Positions 31,206 through 39,132 of a stretch of DNA of 39,649 nt are shown here, one piece after another. Positions within the stretch are counted from its first letter, which is position 1; each line of letters starts with the position of its first letter. Under the pieces are notes generated by a model that had not been told where the DNA came from, made no database searches, and saw nothing but the letters and a program-made list of their open reading frames with translations. Both the position numbers and the translations under genes were made by a program. Origin of the DNA: Candidatus Levyibacteriota bacterium (GTDB taxonomy: Bacteria > Patescibacteriota > Microgenomatia > Levybacterales > UBA12049); assembly GCA_003173895.1 (NCBI GenBank), contig PJMG01000024.1, positions 1-39,649 on the forward strand, in the 5' to 3' direction.

Positions 31206-32570
31206 TTAATGGAGCATGCCAGTTAAACTATAAGGAGGTTCATGATTAATTTGGTCACCATAAATTTTACCATTATTAGTTTCTATATATTCTAGAATTT
31301 TTACGTAGCGATAAAATACGGCATTGGTCCAACCAAAACCTAAATAAGAAGGATACCAGAAGGTTTTAGGCATCTCACCGGTCAAACCATCCATTTTTTC
31401 TAAAAGTGCGCCATATTTTTGAAACGCTTTTATATTTGCCTTAATAGATTTTTCCATTATGCGAATAGCATCATCTATAAAACCATATCTAAGAAGCCCA
31501 ATAACAGTTAGATATTCTAAAGGAGACCAAATATTTGGATAATCCCACTGTTTAGGTTTTAGTAGTTCTTCAATAGAAACCCTAAATTCTGCAGGTACAT
31601 CTTTAAGGCTTACTTTAGGAGGTAGAGATTCTTTAGCAGTAATAGTAAGACCATAGGGACTTTCAAAAAGACTTAATTTTTTAACCATTTCTTTAGCCTG
31701 ACTAAAGCTAGCTAGTTTGGCCCACATAGGTACAAATCCTGCTAATGAATAACATTCACTTTGGATTTTATGTCGATAATCATAATCAAAGAAAAATCCT
31801 TTTTTTTCATTCCACATGTATTTATTCATATTTATATGACGTTCACTGGCACGATTATTCCAATAAGTTTCATCGTGCTTATGTCGCACAATACGAGAAA
31901 ACCTCGCGAAATCTTTCTCATACTTATGTAAATAAGAATTTAAATCTACGGGTAGAAAATCATTACATCTACTATAAAACCTAGTGGTTAAATCCCATCC
32001 CGATTCTAACTCTGAAGTTAATCCGTAGCCTACATCTCGATCTCCATAACGGCTTAAACCATGATCTTTTACCTTATGATGGTAATAATCTGCATCTTCC
32101 CAAACCGTAAAATATTCCTTTTGTGCTGCAAATATTCGTTTAGTTAACCACTGATTAGCATATCTTCTTTTAATTAAATTTTTTAATCCTTTAGCTCTTT
32201 TTATCGCAAAATAGGCATCAAAGATCATAGATGATAAGAACGGTGGTTGAGATCTATCTAAAAAAGCCCATTTGTTGGTAGTAGGAACTATGCCAAATTT
32301 ATTAAATAAATAAATAAAATCATCTACCATTCCAGGCATAATTCGTTCACGTTTTGTATCTATCAGTCCACGAAAAATAAAAAAACTATCCCAATAAAAT
32401 AAACTACCATTCCAATGTGATTGGTTTTTAGCATTAATAGTAACAAAAGAATTTGGTAATGGAATTATATGTGGATCGCCTAATGTGTCTTTAGGCTGAT
32501 AAGTAATCTTTTCCCAATAATTCTCAACAAAATTAAGACATTCGTTTAATGCTTTTTTATCGATACTCAT
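31206..32570 (-). CDS. Trehalase-like glycoside hydrolase (GH37 type)
   Basis: 454 aa. Motifs of the GH37 (alpha/alpha)6 barrel: FYWDSFFIFRGL near the N-terminus (family YxWDxYF), ELESGWDLTTRFYSR with the putative catalytic Asp, QWDYPNIWSPLEYLTVIGLLRYG (family QWDxPNGWAPxQ), and a C-terminal EKMDG..GEMPKTF..GFGWTNAVFY that should hold the catalytic Glu (family EKY....G.GGEY..Q.GFGWTNGV). No signal peptide, so cytosolic. It would split trehalose to glucose. It starts 9 nt after the transaldolase stop, in one operon. Substrate could differ from trehalose among CPR homologues. Confidence 0.82.
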   Translation of the reverse strand: MSIDKKALNECLNFVENYWEKITYQPKDTLGDPHIIPLPNSFVTINAKNQSHWNGSLFYWDSFFIFRGLIDTKRERIMPGMVDDFIYLFNKFGIVPTTNKWAFLDRSQPPFLSSMIFDAYFAIKRAKGLKNLIKRRYANQWLTKRIFAAQKEYFTVWEDADYYHHKVKDHGLSRYGDRDVGYGLTSELESGWDLTTRFYSRCNDFLPVDLNSYLHKYEKDFARFSRIVRHKHDETYWNNRASERHINMNKYMWNEKKGFFFDYDYRHKIQSECYSLAGFVPMWAKLASFSQAKEMVKKLSLFESPYGLTITAKESLPPKVSLKDVPAEFRVSIEELLKPKQWDYPNIWSPLEYLTVIGLLRYGFIDDAIRIMEKSIKANIKAFQKYGALLEKMDGLTGEMPKTFWYPSYLGFGWTNAVFYRYVKILEYIETNNGKIYGDQINHEPPYSLTGMLH

Positions 32571-32579
32571 AAATTTAAA

Positions 32580-33479
32580 TTAGGAGATAATAGTTTTCCA
32601 ATCGGCTACAAACTTATCAATTCCCTTGTCTGTCAATTCATGATTAATATTTAATTCATTTGTTTGGATTGCCATTATAAGATCTTCAACTGAATTTATG
32701 CTTAAGAGATTTTCTGATGGTAACCAATAAGGTATAGGAGCTAATGTAAATGGTGTAGTTTGTGTAATAGATTGATTAGATTGAGAAAAATATTGTTGGT
32801 ATACTTTAAGGGGCGATGTGATTAATTCTGTTCCTAGATCAATGCCTTTTTGTAAATGTTCTAGATGTCTAACTGATGCTTCTAACATCCAGCAAGTATC
32901 TTTTTCGAAAAATTCACGTTGAGTTTTAATGGCGTCTTCTATAAATGACATTCCATCTATCCCGATATCATCGAGTCTGCCGACGAATGGAGATATAAAA
33001 CATGGAGTGTTGTTTTTCGGCTTACCAAATTGAGAGATCATAATTTTTTCATGTAATAAAATAGCAAAGGATTGTTCTTGAGAAAAAACCAAAGTGTTAT
33101 TTATTAAAATTCCTAATTTTCTCAGTTCAGTTCTAGCTTTAAAACCTTCTAAAGTAGTAGGTAGTTTAACAGCTATTCTTTCATGCCAAGTAGCTATTTC
33201 TTTACCCTGCTCTATCATTTGTTCTGCAGTAGTGGTGTGATCTGAATAAACTTCTGCTGAAACTATTCCAGGGACTATATTCAGAATTTTTTCTACGATT
33301 TGTTTCTGAAGATTAGAAAAAGCTTCTTGTTGAGTGACTTTTTGACCAGCTAGTTTTTTCGCAATTAAAGTAGGATTGGTAGTAGAACCCCAAATTTCAG
33401 AATTATTTGCACGAGCTAATTCCTGAGCTTCTTCATATTCTACAGGGTCTCCACTGTCGAGTAAAAATTTAGTATTCAT
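32580..33479 (-). CDS. Transaldolase-family aldolase
   Basis: 299 aa, a class I aldolase barrel. It has WGSTTNPTLIAK near the N-terminus, the Schiff-base Lys105 in AVKLPTT, NNTLVFSQEQ, and FISPFVGRLDD, all in the order seen in transaldolases. It exchanges three-carbon units between sugar phosphates in the non-oxidative pentose phosphate pathway; some family members are fructose-6-phosphate aldolases, not excluded here. The C-terminal 60 residues are an extra segment. First gene of a two-gene unit with the trehalase-like gene. Confidence 0.88.
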   Translation of the reverse strand: MNTKFLLDSGDPVEYEEAQELARANNSEIWGSTTNPTLIAKKLAGQKVTQQEAFSNLQKQIVEKILNIVPGIVSAEVYSDHTTTAEQMIEQGKEIATWHERIAVKLPTTLEGFKARTELRKLGILINNTLVFSQEQSFAILLHEKIMISQFGKPKNNTPCFISPFVGRLDDIGIDGMSFIEDAIKTQREFFEKDTCWMLEASVRHLEHLQKGIDLGTELITSPLKVYQQYFSQSNQSITQTTPFTLAPIPYWLPSENLLSINSVEDLIMAIQTNELNINHELTDKGIDKFVADWKTIIS

Positions 33480-33486
33480 ATAATTT

Positions 33487-33514
33487 ATTTTATATCAAAT
33501 TTGAGTTTGTTCAA
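33487..33514 (-). promoter_or_regulatory. Promoter of transaldolase-trehalase unit, leaderless type
   Basis: Minus-strand TTGAAC (33509-33514), 16-nt spacer, TAAAAT (33487-33492), 7 nt to the ATG at 33479. Confidence 0.65.
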
Positions 33515-33534
33515 GTAAGGAAAAAGGAGAGCAT

Positions 33535-33563
33535 TTGCATGTCGCAAAATAAAATCATACTAT
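33535..33563 (+). promoter_or_regulatory. Promoter of recombinase gene, leaderless type
   Basis: TTGCAT (33535-33540), 17-nt spacer, TACTAT (33558-33563), 6 nt to the ATG at 33570. Confidence 0.7.
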
Positions 33564-33569
33564 ATAAGT

Positions 33570-34505
33570 ATGGCTGCCCTATCTAACCAAATTCAGGATT
33601 TTCTAAATTATCTTTCTATTGAGAGAAATTGTTCTAAACTTACTATTCGTGATTATAAGCACTATTTATCCACGTTTGAAAATTGGTTTACCACTTCCCT
33701 ATCCGATAAAAATATAGAAGATTTAGATTTAAAAAAAGTTCGAGAGTATAGAGTTTATTTAGCTAATAAGACTGATGATAAAGGCCAAACTCTAAAAAAA
33801 GTTACCCAAAATTATTATGTAATTGCTCTTCGCTCCTTTCTAAAATTCTTAATTAAAAATGATGTTAAAACTCTAGAACCATCGAAAATAGATTTACCTA
33901 AAACTGAAAGCAGATCACTAAAATTTCTAGAGCGAGATCAGGTAGATAGACTTTCGATTTCACCTGATACCACTAAAATTGATGGACTTCGTGATCGAGC
34001 CATCATTGAACTCCTTTTCTCTACGGGGCTTCGTGTTTCAGAATTAGTAAAATTAAATAAAGATCAAATTAATTTTGAACGAGGGGAATTTGGCGTGATT
34101 GGAAAAGGTGGAAAAGGACGTATAGTTTTTATCTCAGATCGGGCTAAATTTCATCTGAAAAATTATTTAGACAATCGTGATGACATTTTTAAACCTCTTT
34201 TTATTCGTTATTCTGGGCGAGTTATAGAGGAAAATAATGGAGAAAAAATGAGACTCACTGCTAGAAGTGTAGAGCGTCTGGTTAAAAAATATATTAGGAT
34301 AGGAAAAATTCCAGTCGATGCTACAGTTCATACTTTACGTCATAGTTTTGCGACTGATTTATTAACCAATGGCGCAGATCTCAGATCTGTGCAGGAGATG
34401 CTAGGGCATAAAAATATCGCTACTACTCAAATCTATACTCATATTACGAATAAGCAACTCCGCGAAGTGCACAAACATTTTCATAGTGGAAATAAGGAGA
34501 AATGA
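33570..34505 (+). CDS. Xer-type tyrosine recombinase
   Basis: 311 aa. SAM-like N-terminal core-binding domain (about 5-95) and C-terminal catalytic domain with the full active-site set: Arg155 (STGLRVSEL), Lys179 (GKGGKGR), His255 and Arg258 (HTLRHSFA), His280 (LGHKN) and Tyr289 (TQIYTHI). Size and the MLGHKNIATTQIYTHI signature match chromosome-dimer-resolving XerC/XerD rather than a phage integrase. No att-like repeats or mobile cargo flank it, so housekeeping use at dif is the likely role. Stops 2 nt from the convergent HD gene. Confidence 0.92.
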   Translation: MAALSNQIQDFLNYLSIERNCSKLTIRDYKHYLSTFENWFTTSLSDKNIEDLDLKKVREYRVYLANKTDDKGQTLKKVTQNYYVIALRSFLKFLIKNDVKTLEPSKIDLPKTESRSLKFLERDQVDRLSISPDTTKIDGLRDRAIIELLFSTGLRVSELVKLNKDQINFERGEFGVIGKGGKGRIVFISDRAKFHLKNYLDNRDDIFKPLFIRYSGRVIEENNGEKMRLTARSVERLVKKYIRIGKIPVDATVHTLRHSFATDLLTNGADLRSVQEMLGHKNIATTQIYTHITNKQLREVHKHFHSGNKEK

Positions 34506-34507
34506 AA

Positions 34508-37033
34508 TTATTCATAATCAGGATTCCTAAGAGGATCAATTCTAGTAACAAATACTCGCCCAAAGAGAGAATCTATATCCTTGTCCTTTAATCTACGAGC
34601 AATTTGTTTATTTCTAGTTGAAATATTATCGATAATATCCCTTCTTATTTTAGTAGCACTTGTTCTGATTATATTAGTAAGGTTTTCCATTAATAATTCC
34701 CTTTCTTCATTATATGAAGCTGGTTGGTTAAACCAAGAATAATCCGCATATTTTTTCATAAAGTTTGAAATTTGCTCACGATAATCCGCTGCATCTTTAG
34801 AAACATTTTCTCCTTCTAAAGAATTTTTTGCTATAGAAATAATTTCTAAAACATAAGTTTTATATTTTGGACTATTAAATATTAAACTCAATAATTCAAT
34901 GTTATTGCCCTCAAAGAATTTACCTTCTGTAGTTTCATATACTATTCTAGAAATTGATTCCAAAAAATTTATAGCATTTCTTTTATCAGCTTCATAAATA
35001 TTTGTAATATCTGCGCTCATCATTCCTGATGTACTAACAAATCCATATAATTTATGCATTCTTTCTTTAGCAATTTCTAACTCATTTCTTAATATATCCT
35101 TAGGTGGATCATTATTGATTAAAAAGTCCCAAGAAATACCCTGATTTGCAAATTCTGCCATTGTATATGCCATTTCTATTCCTTGTGCAAAAAATGCTTG
35201 AGGAAATGTTCCATTGCCACGAGTTGATTCAATAAATAATTTTCTCCAAACAACTTCGTTAGAAGGTATACCTAGTTCTTCTTTTATTTGTGAAGGTTTC
35301 TCAAAAATATTATACTGTGGCTGGGACATTAAAAAATCTACACTTGTTCTTACTAGAGGATGAAGATCAGGTTGTTTAGATAATTCTCGTAAGAACTTTA
35401 CTTGCTCTTGGTGTTGATATTCTAATCTGTCTTTGATATATCTTACTGCTGATAGCATATTAAGCGTATTTTCTGGAGTTAAGTCATCTATTTTAGCAAT
35501 TACTTGTAATAATTCTTCGTCAGTAGCCGCCACATCACCTGTAATAGATTCTGGTGAAGGAATTAAAATGCCCATCATAGTATTTCTTATTTCTAATTTC
35601 GCAGTTTCTATATCTAAAGGTTTTTTATCTTTATTTCTAAAATCTGCTACTATTTCTTTAGCCCTCTTCCAAACTTTTTCTGAAACTAATTTCTTAGGTA
35701 ACATTTGACTATTAGGTAAAACAGCACCGTTTCTATTAATTGCACTTACCTCATCGACATTTAAATCATAACCTCGAGCTCTATTAGTAATAAATTCTTC
35801 ATTATATTTATAAGTTTCTCCATTTTGCCCTTGAATAAGTCCTTTCTTTTGTTGATCATTTGGATCTTTTACTAATTCCAGTTGGCCATTTTCCCGAGCT
35901 AACTCTGGTGCAAATAAAATATCATTTATTTCTGTAGGGGAAGATAATAATATAAAAGCTAAAGTTTCTGCTTTTAATTCATCTTCATAAGCATGAACTT
36001 TTTCATTGCCTGGATTATCACGTAAATTTCTTAAATAAAACTGTAAATGAAGTTGAAGATTAGTATCTGGTTCTTTACCGCCCATAACCGTTCCAAAAAG
36101 CCAATTAGTTATATTTTCTGGAGTTAAATCTGAATTGTTAAATTGTAAATTTCTCCCATCTACACCTACGTCTGCTTGCCATCCGCGAACCGCGAAAAGT
36201 TCTCTAAGAAGTTGCATGCGATCTCCGAACTGAACTGCACGAGCTATAGAACTTTCTGTATTAGGTCCTTGATGTTCTAAAACAGCATAGCGCATTTCAT
36301 CCAATAATTGTTTAAATGGTTTAAAATTAGGATCTTCTGGGCTATAAATATTTTCAAAAGGTGCCAGGATTTTATTTAAAATATAAAAAGAGAGTTTAGG
36401 ATGCTCAGTGCCTAATTCTCCTAAAGCTACTTTTCCATACGCTTGAGCTTCACCTAATCTCCCTACATCATGTAAAACTCCAGGAATAACTCCGGCTACT
36501 TTATATCCCATTTTAATTCCTTGTGCTTCATCGGCAAATAGTGTAGTCCATTCATCTTGATGTACATGACGCATGTCATGACCAGGATTACCCTGTGTTC
36601 TAGTTTCATTTAAAACTTCAAAAACAGTTTCGCCTAAAAGTCTTAAAATTTGTGGGTTTTCATTAGCCCATTTATCCATAGCATTTTCTTCTGCTTCTGT
36701 TGGAGGATGGTAATTAGCTCTAAATTCATTCGCCATTTCATCTAAATTGGCTTTTAGACTATCGGCAGCATCTTTAGACTTATCTGCTACCTCATTTTTA
36801 GGCATGTAAGGCTTTAAAGGATCACGAATAAATTCAGCGGTACTTTTTATAGTATTAGCTACTAAACGTAAATCTATAGGAATTGAAGTTCCCTCTATTA
36901 TTGTCTCCGGTCGTGAGCCATCTAAAGAGACTCTAAATTCATAAATATTAGTACCAATAGGAATTTGTTGAACAGCTTTAGTCTCTCCTCTTTTATGCAT
37001 TATTTCTGTTACTGGCCCTGGTAATTCTGACAT
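34508..37033 (-). CDS. Large HD-domain protein of unknown function
   Basis: 841 aa from the ATG at 37033; a TTG two codons upstream overlaps the promoter gap. The N-terminal 130 residues are of unknown fold. An HD metal-phosphohydrolase-like domain follows (about 130-270) with GHDMRH (151-156), the His-Asp doublet VLHDVG (187-192) and a later EHQG, which could complete the metal site. The remaining 550 residues are helical and charged, without a recognised domain. HD proteins hydrolyse nucleotides, cyclic dinucleotides or (p)ppGpp, but nothing here identifies the substrate. No membrane segments. It has its own extended -10 promoter. Confidence 0.8.
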   Translation of the reverse strand: MSELPGPVTEIMHKRGETKAVQQIPIGTNIYEFRVSLDGSRPETIIEGTSIPIDLRLVANTIKSTAEFIRDPLKPYMPKNEVADKSKDAADSLKANLDEMANEFRANYHPPTEAEENAMDKWANENPQILRLLGETVFEVLNETRTQGNPGHDMRHVHQDEWTTLFADEAQGIKMGYKVAGVIPGVLHDVGRLGEAQAYGKVALGELGTEHPKLSFYILNKILAPFENIYSPEDPNFKPFKQLLDEMRYAVLEHQGPNTESSIARAVQFGDRMQLLRELFAVRGWQADVGVDGRNLQFNNSDLTPENITNWLFGTVMGGKEPDTNLQLHLQFYLRNLRDNPGNEKVHAYEDELKAETLAFILLSSPTEINDILFAPELARENGQLELVKDPNDQQKKGLIQGQNGETYKYNEEFITNRARGYDLNVDEVSAINRNGAVLPNSQMLPKKLVSEKVWKRAKEIVADFRNKDKKPLDIETAKLEIRNTMMGILIPSPESITGDVAATDEELLQVIAKIDDLTPENTLNMLSAVRYIKDRLEYQHQEQVKFLRELSKQPDLHPLVRTSVDFLMSQPQYNIFEKPSQIKEELGIPSNEVVWRKLFIESTRGNGTFPQAFFAQGIEMAYTMAEFANQGISWDFLINNDPPKDILRNELEIAKERMHKLYGFVSTSGMMSADITNIYEADKRNAINFLESISRIVYETTEGKFFEGNNIELLSLIFNSPKYKTYVLEIISIAKNSLEGENVSKDAADYREQISNFMKKYADYSWFNQPASYNEERELLMENLTNIIRTSATKIRRDIIDNISTRNKQIARRLKDKDIDSLFGRVFVTRIDPLRNPDYE

Positions 37034-37039
37034 ATACAA

Positions 37040-37048
37040 ATTATATCA
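37040..37048 (-). promoter_or_regulatory. Promoter of HD-protein gene (extended -10), leaderless type
   Basis: Minus-strand TGA-TATAAT (37040-37048), 6 nt to the ATG at 37033. Confidence 0.65.
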
Positions 37049-37061
37049 TTTTAATGAGGTT

Positions 37062-37817
37062 TTATTCTATTTCAAAGGTGACTTTTACATCTTTTGAGAC
37101 AGTACTTTGACCGGGAGGAAGTTGGGTCGGTGTGCCTGCTTCTTTAGCTCCATTGGCGGTTTGCATCATTAAAGGACGAATTATAGGGGTTTCATTATTT
37201 ACTTCCTGAACATTAATAATTTTAACCAATTTTATACCTGTAGCTTTAGCTTCATCTTCTGCTTTTTGCTTAGCATCATTAATAGCTTTTATGCGGGCTT
37301 GTTCTTCTAAATTACTTTGAGTTTGATCAGAAAATGTAAAATTAATAGATCCTAACATATTTGCTCCTGCGGTAGTAGCTACATCTATAGCTTTTCCAGC
37401 CTTATCTATAGGTGTTATTTTCACGTCTATATTTTGAGTTACTGAATAACCCGAGGGAGTTTGAGAATTGCCCGTATAATTGTATTGAGGATAAATGCTG
37501 TAATTACTAGTAGTAATACTTTTAGAATCTATGCCCAGCGTTTTAAATTGATCTAAAATTTTAGAAATAGTTTGGTTAGTTTGCTGTTGAGCCTGACTGG
37601 TAGTAGGTTGTGTATTAGTGACTCCGAAATTAATTTCAGCAGTATCGGGTGTAGATGTTACTGATCCTGTTCCTTCTGTTTCTAATGTTCTAGTTGTAGT
37701 ATTAGGTGATTTAAAAAAGTTGGTGGTAAAACCGATTTTTAAAATCCCTAAAATTAAAACGGCTGTTAAAATAGAAGCGATTAAGGGGTAAGTTAAGTTT
37801 TTTAAAAACTTCTTCAT
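37062..37817 (-). CDS. Membrane-anchored SIMPL-domain protein
   Basis: 251 aa. N-terminal membrane helix (about 9-31, LTYPLIASILTAVLILGIL), then a SIMPL (DUF541, BP26/OMP28) domain over most of the rest: LETEGTGSVTSTPDTAEINFGV, QTNQTISKILDQFKTLGI, the SNYSIYPQY strand, SGYSVTQNIDVKI, and the helix ARIKAINDAKQKAEDEAKATGIKL. Members are periplasmic or surface proteins forming ring-like oligomers, of unclear function. Here it would face outward, anchored to the cytoplasmic membrane. The start is fixed by a leaderless-type promoter. Confidence 0.88.
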   Translation of the reverse strand: MKKFLKNLTYPLIASILTAVLILGILKIGFTTNFFKSPNTTTRTLETEGTGSVTSTPDTAEINFGVTNTQPTTSQAQQQTNQTISKILDQFKTLGIDSKSITTSNYSIYPQYNYTGNSQTPSGYSVTQNIDVKITPIDKAGKAIDVATTAGANMLGSINFTFSDQTQSNLEEQARIKAINDAKQKAEDEAKATGIKLVKIINVQEVNNETPIIRPLMMQTANGAKEAGTPTQLPPGQSTVSKDVKVTFEIE

Positions 37818-37823
37818 AAAATT

Positions 37824-37852
37824 ATTCTAGATAATTTTAAAAATAATTTCAA
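37824..37852 (-). promoter_or_regulatory. Promoter of SIMPL gene, leaderless type
   Basis: Minus-strand TTGAAA (37847-37852), 17-nt spacer, TAGAAT (37824-37829), 6 nt to the ATG at 37817. Confidence 0.7.
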
Positions 37853-37860
37853 TCTTTTTA

Positions 37861-37869
37861 TGCTAAAAT
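37861..37869 (+). promoter_or_regulatory. Promoter of phosphodiesterase gene (extended -10), leaderless type
   Basis: TGC-TAAAAT (37861-37869), 6 nt to a GTG at 37876. No clear -35. Confidence 0.55.
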
Positions 37870-37875
37870 TTGAGA

Positions 37876-39132
37876 GTGATTAATAAGAAATCTATAAAAG
37901 CGGTTAATAGTTCTAAATTTGAAACCAATTTAGTTAAACCACTTTATGATTCTTATTGCTTCTCAAATATACCTGGGACGATTAAAAATATAATGTGTAA
38001 AAACAAAAACAATTCCTCTTTGCCTTTTGATTGTTTGCCGCAGTTGGAAAACATTAATAATGTAGTTTTATTCTTAATCGATGGTTATGGATGGAAATTT
38101 TTTGAAAAAGGTCAGAGTAAATTTCCTTTTTTAAAGAGATTTATTAATAGAGGTGTGGTTTCTAAATTAACCGCACAATTCCCCTCTACTACTGCTGCTG
38201 AAATTACGACTATGAATACTGATTTGCCTGTTTATAAAAGCGGGATTTATGAATGGAATTATTATGAGCCGCAGGTAGATGATATTATTCAACCATTTTT
38301 ATATAAAAAAACTCGCGATGAGAATTTAAACTCTTTAAAAATAGAACCATCTAAAATTTTCCCCAATGGAAATATTTATAAAAAATTAAAATCTTTTGAG
38401 ATTAAAAGTACAGTAATAAATTTTAAAGATTATACTAATACTACTTATAATAAATTTATCACTGAGGGAGCAGAAAATTTTGGTTACACTTCCCTACCCG
38501 TGGGATTAAATTTTTTAACCCAAAAATTAATTGACTCTAAGGATAAAAATTATTTGTACTTCTATACCGATAATATAGATCATTCTATGCATGAATTTGG
38601 TTCGGATTCGAATGAAAAAAAGATACAGACAGAACTCTTATTTGGATTGCTTGAAGATTTTATCAAAAACATTGAAAATAAAGTTGAGAACACCCTTATT
38701 TTAGTAACTGCCGATCATGGACACATTAATGTTAACACGGAAAAGATGTTTTATCTAAATCGTGAATTTCCCAGAATTTTAAAGTGGATTAAGAAAAATA
38801 AAAAGGACGATTTGCTTGCTCCAGCGGGTAGTATCCGCGATTTATTTTTACATATTAAAGAAGAGAATTTAGATCAGGCCAAATTTTTTTTATCTGAAAA
38901 GTTAAAAGAGGTTGCTTTAGTTTTTAAAACTCAGGAATTAATTGATTCAGGATTTTTTGGCAAAAATATCTCAGAGAATTTTCTAAAAAGAATCGGGAAT
39001 TTATTAATTCTACCCAAAGAGAATCGTACTATTTGGTGGGAGGGAAAAGAATTTGAAATTACAGTAAAAAGCCATCATGGAGGACTCAGTAAAGATGAAA
39101 TGGAAATACCACTATTAAGTTTAGTTATCTAG
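37876..39132 (+). CDS. Type I phosphodiesterase / nucleotide pyrophosphatase-like hydrolase
   Basis: 418 aa from GTG at 37876; a TTG two codons upstream overlaps the promoter gap. Alkaline phosphatase superfamily metal site: Asp69 in VVLFLIDGYGW, a nucleophilic Thr at 105 or 106 in FPSTTAAEITT, YTDNIDHSMHEFG (Asp/His ligands), LVTADHGHINV (Asp-His) and KSHHGGLS (His). The ligand set is complete, so it should be an active two-zinc phosphodiesterase or phosphatase. Substrate unknown. No signal peptide, so it appears cytosolic, which is unusual for extracellular nucleotide pyrophosphatases. The final 8 nt overlap the next, convergent gene. Confidence 0.85.
   Translation: MINKKSIKAVNSSKFETNLVKPLYDSYCFSNIPGTIKNIMCKNKNNSSLPFDCLPQLENINNVVLFLIDGYGWKFFEKGQSKFPFLKRFINRGVVSKLTAQFPSTTAAEITTMNTDLPVYKSGIYEWNYYEPQVDDIIQPFLYKKTRDENLNSLKIEPSKIFPNGNIYKKLKSFEIKSTVINFKDYTNTTYNKFITEGAENFGYTSLPVGLNFLTQKLIDSKDKNYLYFYTDNIDHSMHEFGSDSNEKKIQTELLFGLLEDFIKNIENKVENTLILVTADHGHINVNTEKMFYLNREFPRILKWIKKNKKDDLLAPAGSIRDLFLHIKEENLDQAKFFLSEKLKEVALVFKTQELIDSGFFGKNISENFLKRIGNLLILPKENRTIWWEGKEFEITVKSHHGGLSKDEMEIPLLSLVI

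Noticed and set aside
31745..31984. Plus-strand frame opposite the trehalase-like gene
   Set aside because: It is a shadow inside a gene with recognisable GH37 motifs.
33570..34505. Integrase of a mobile element
   Set aside because: The recombinase has housekeeping Xer features and no att repeats, tRNA junction or cargo nearby.
35433..35708. Plus-strand 91-codon frame opposite the HD gene
   Set aside because: It is contained in a larger supported gene and lacks a promoter or known motif.
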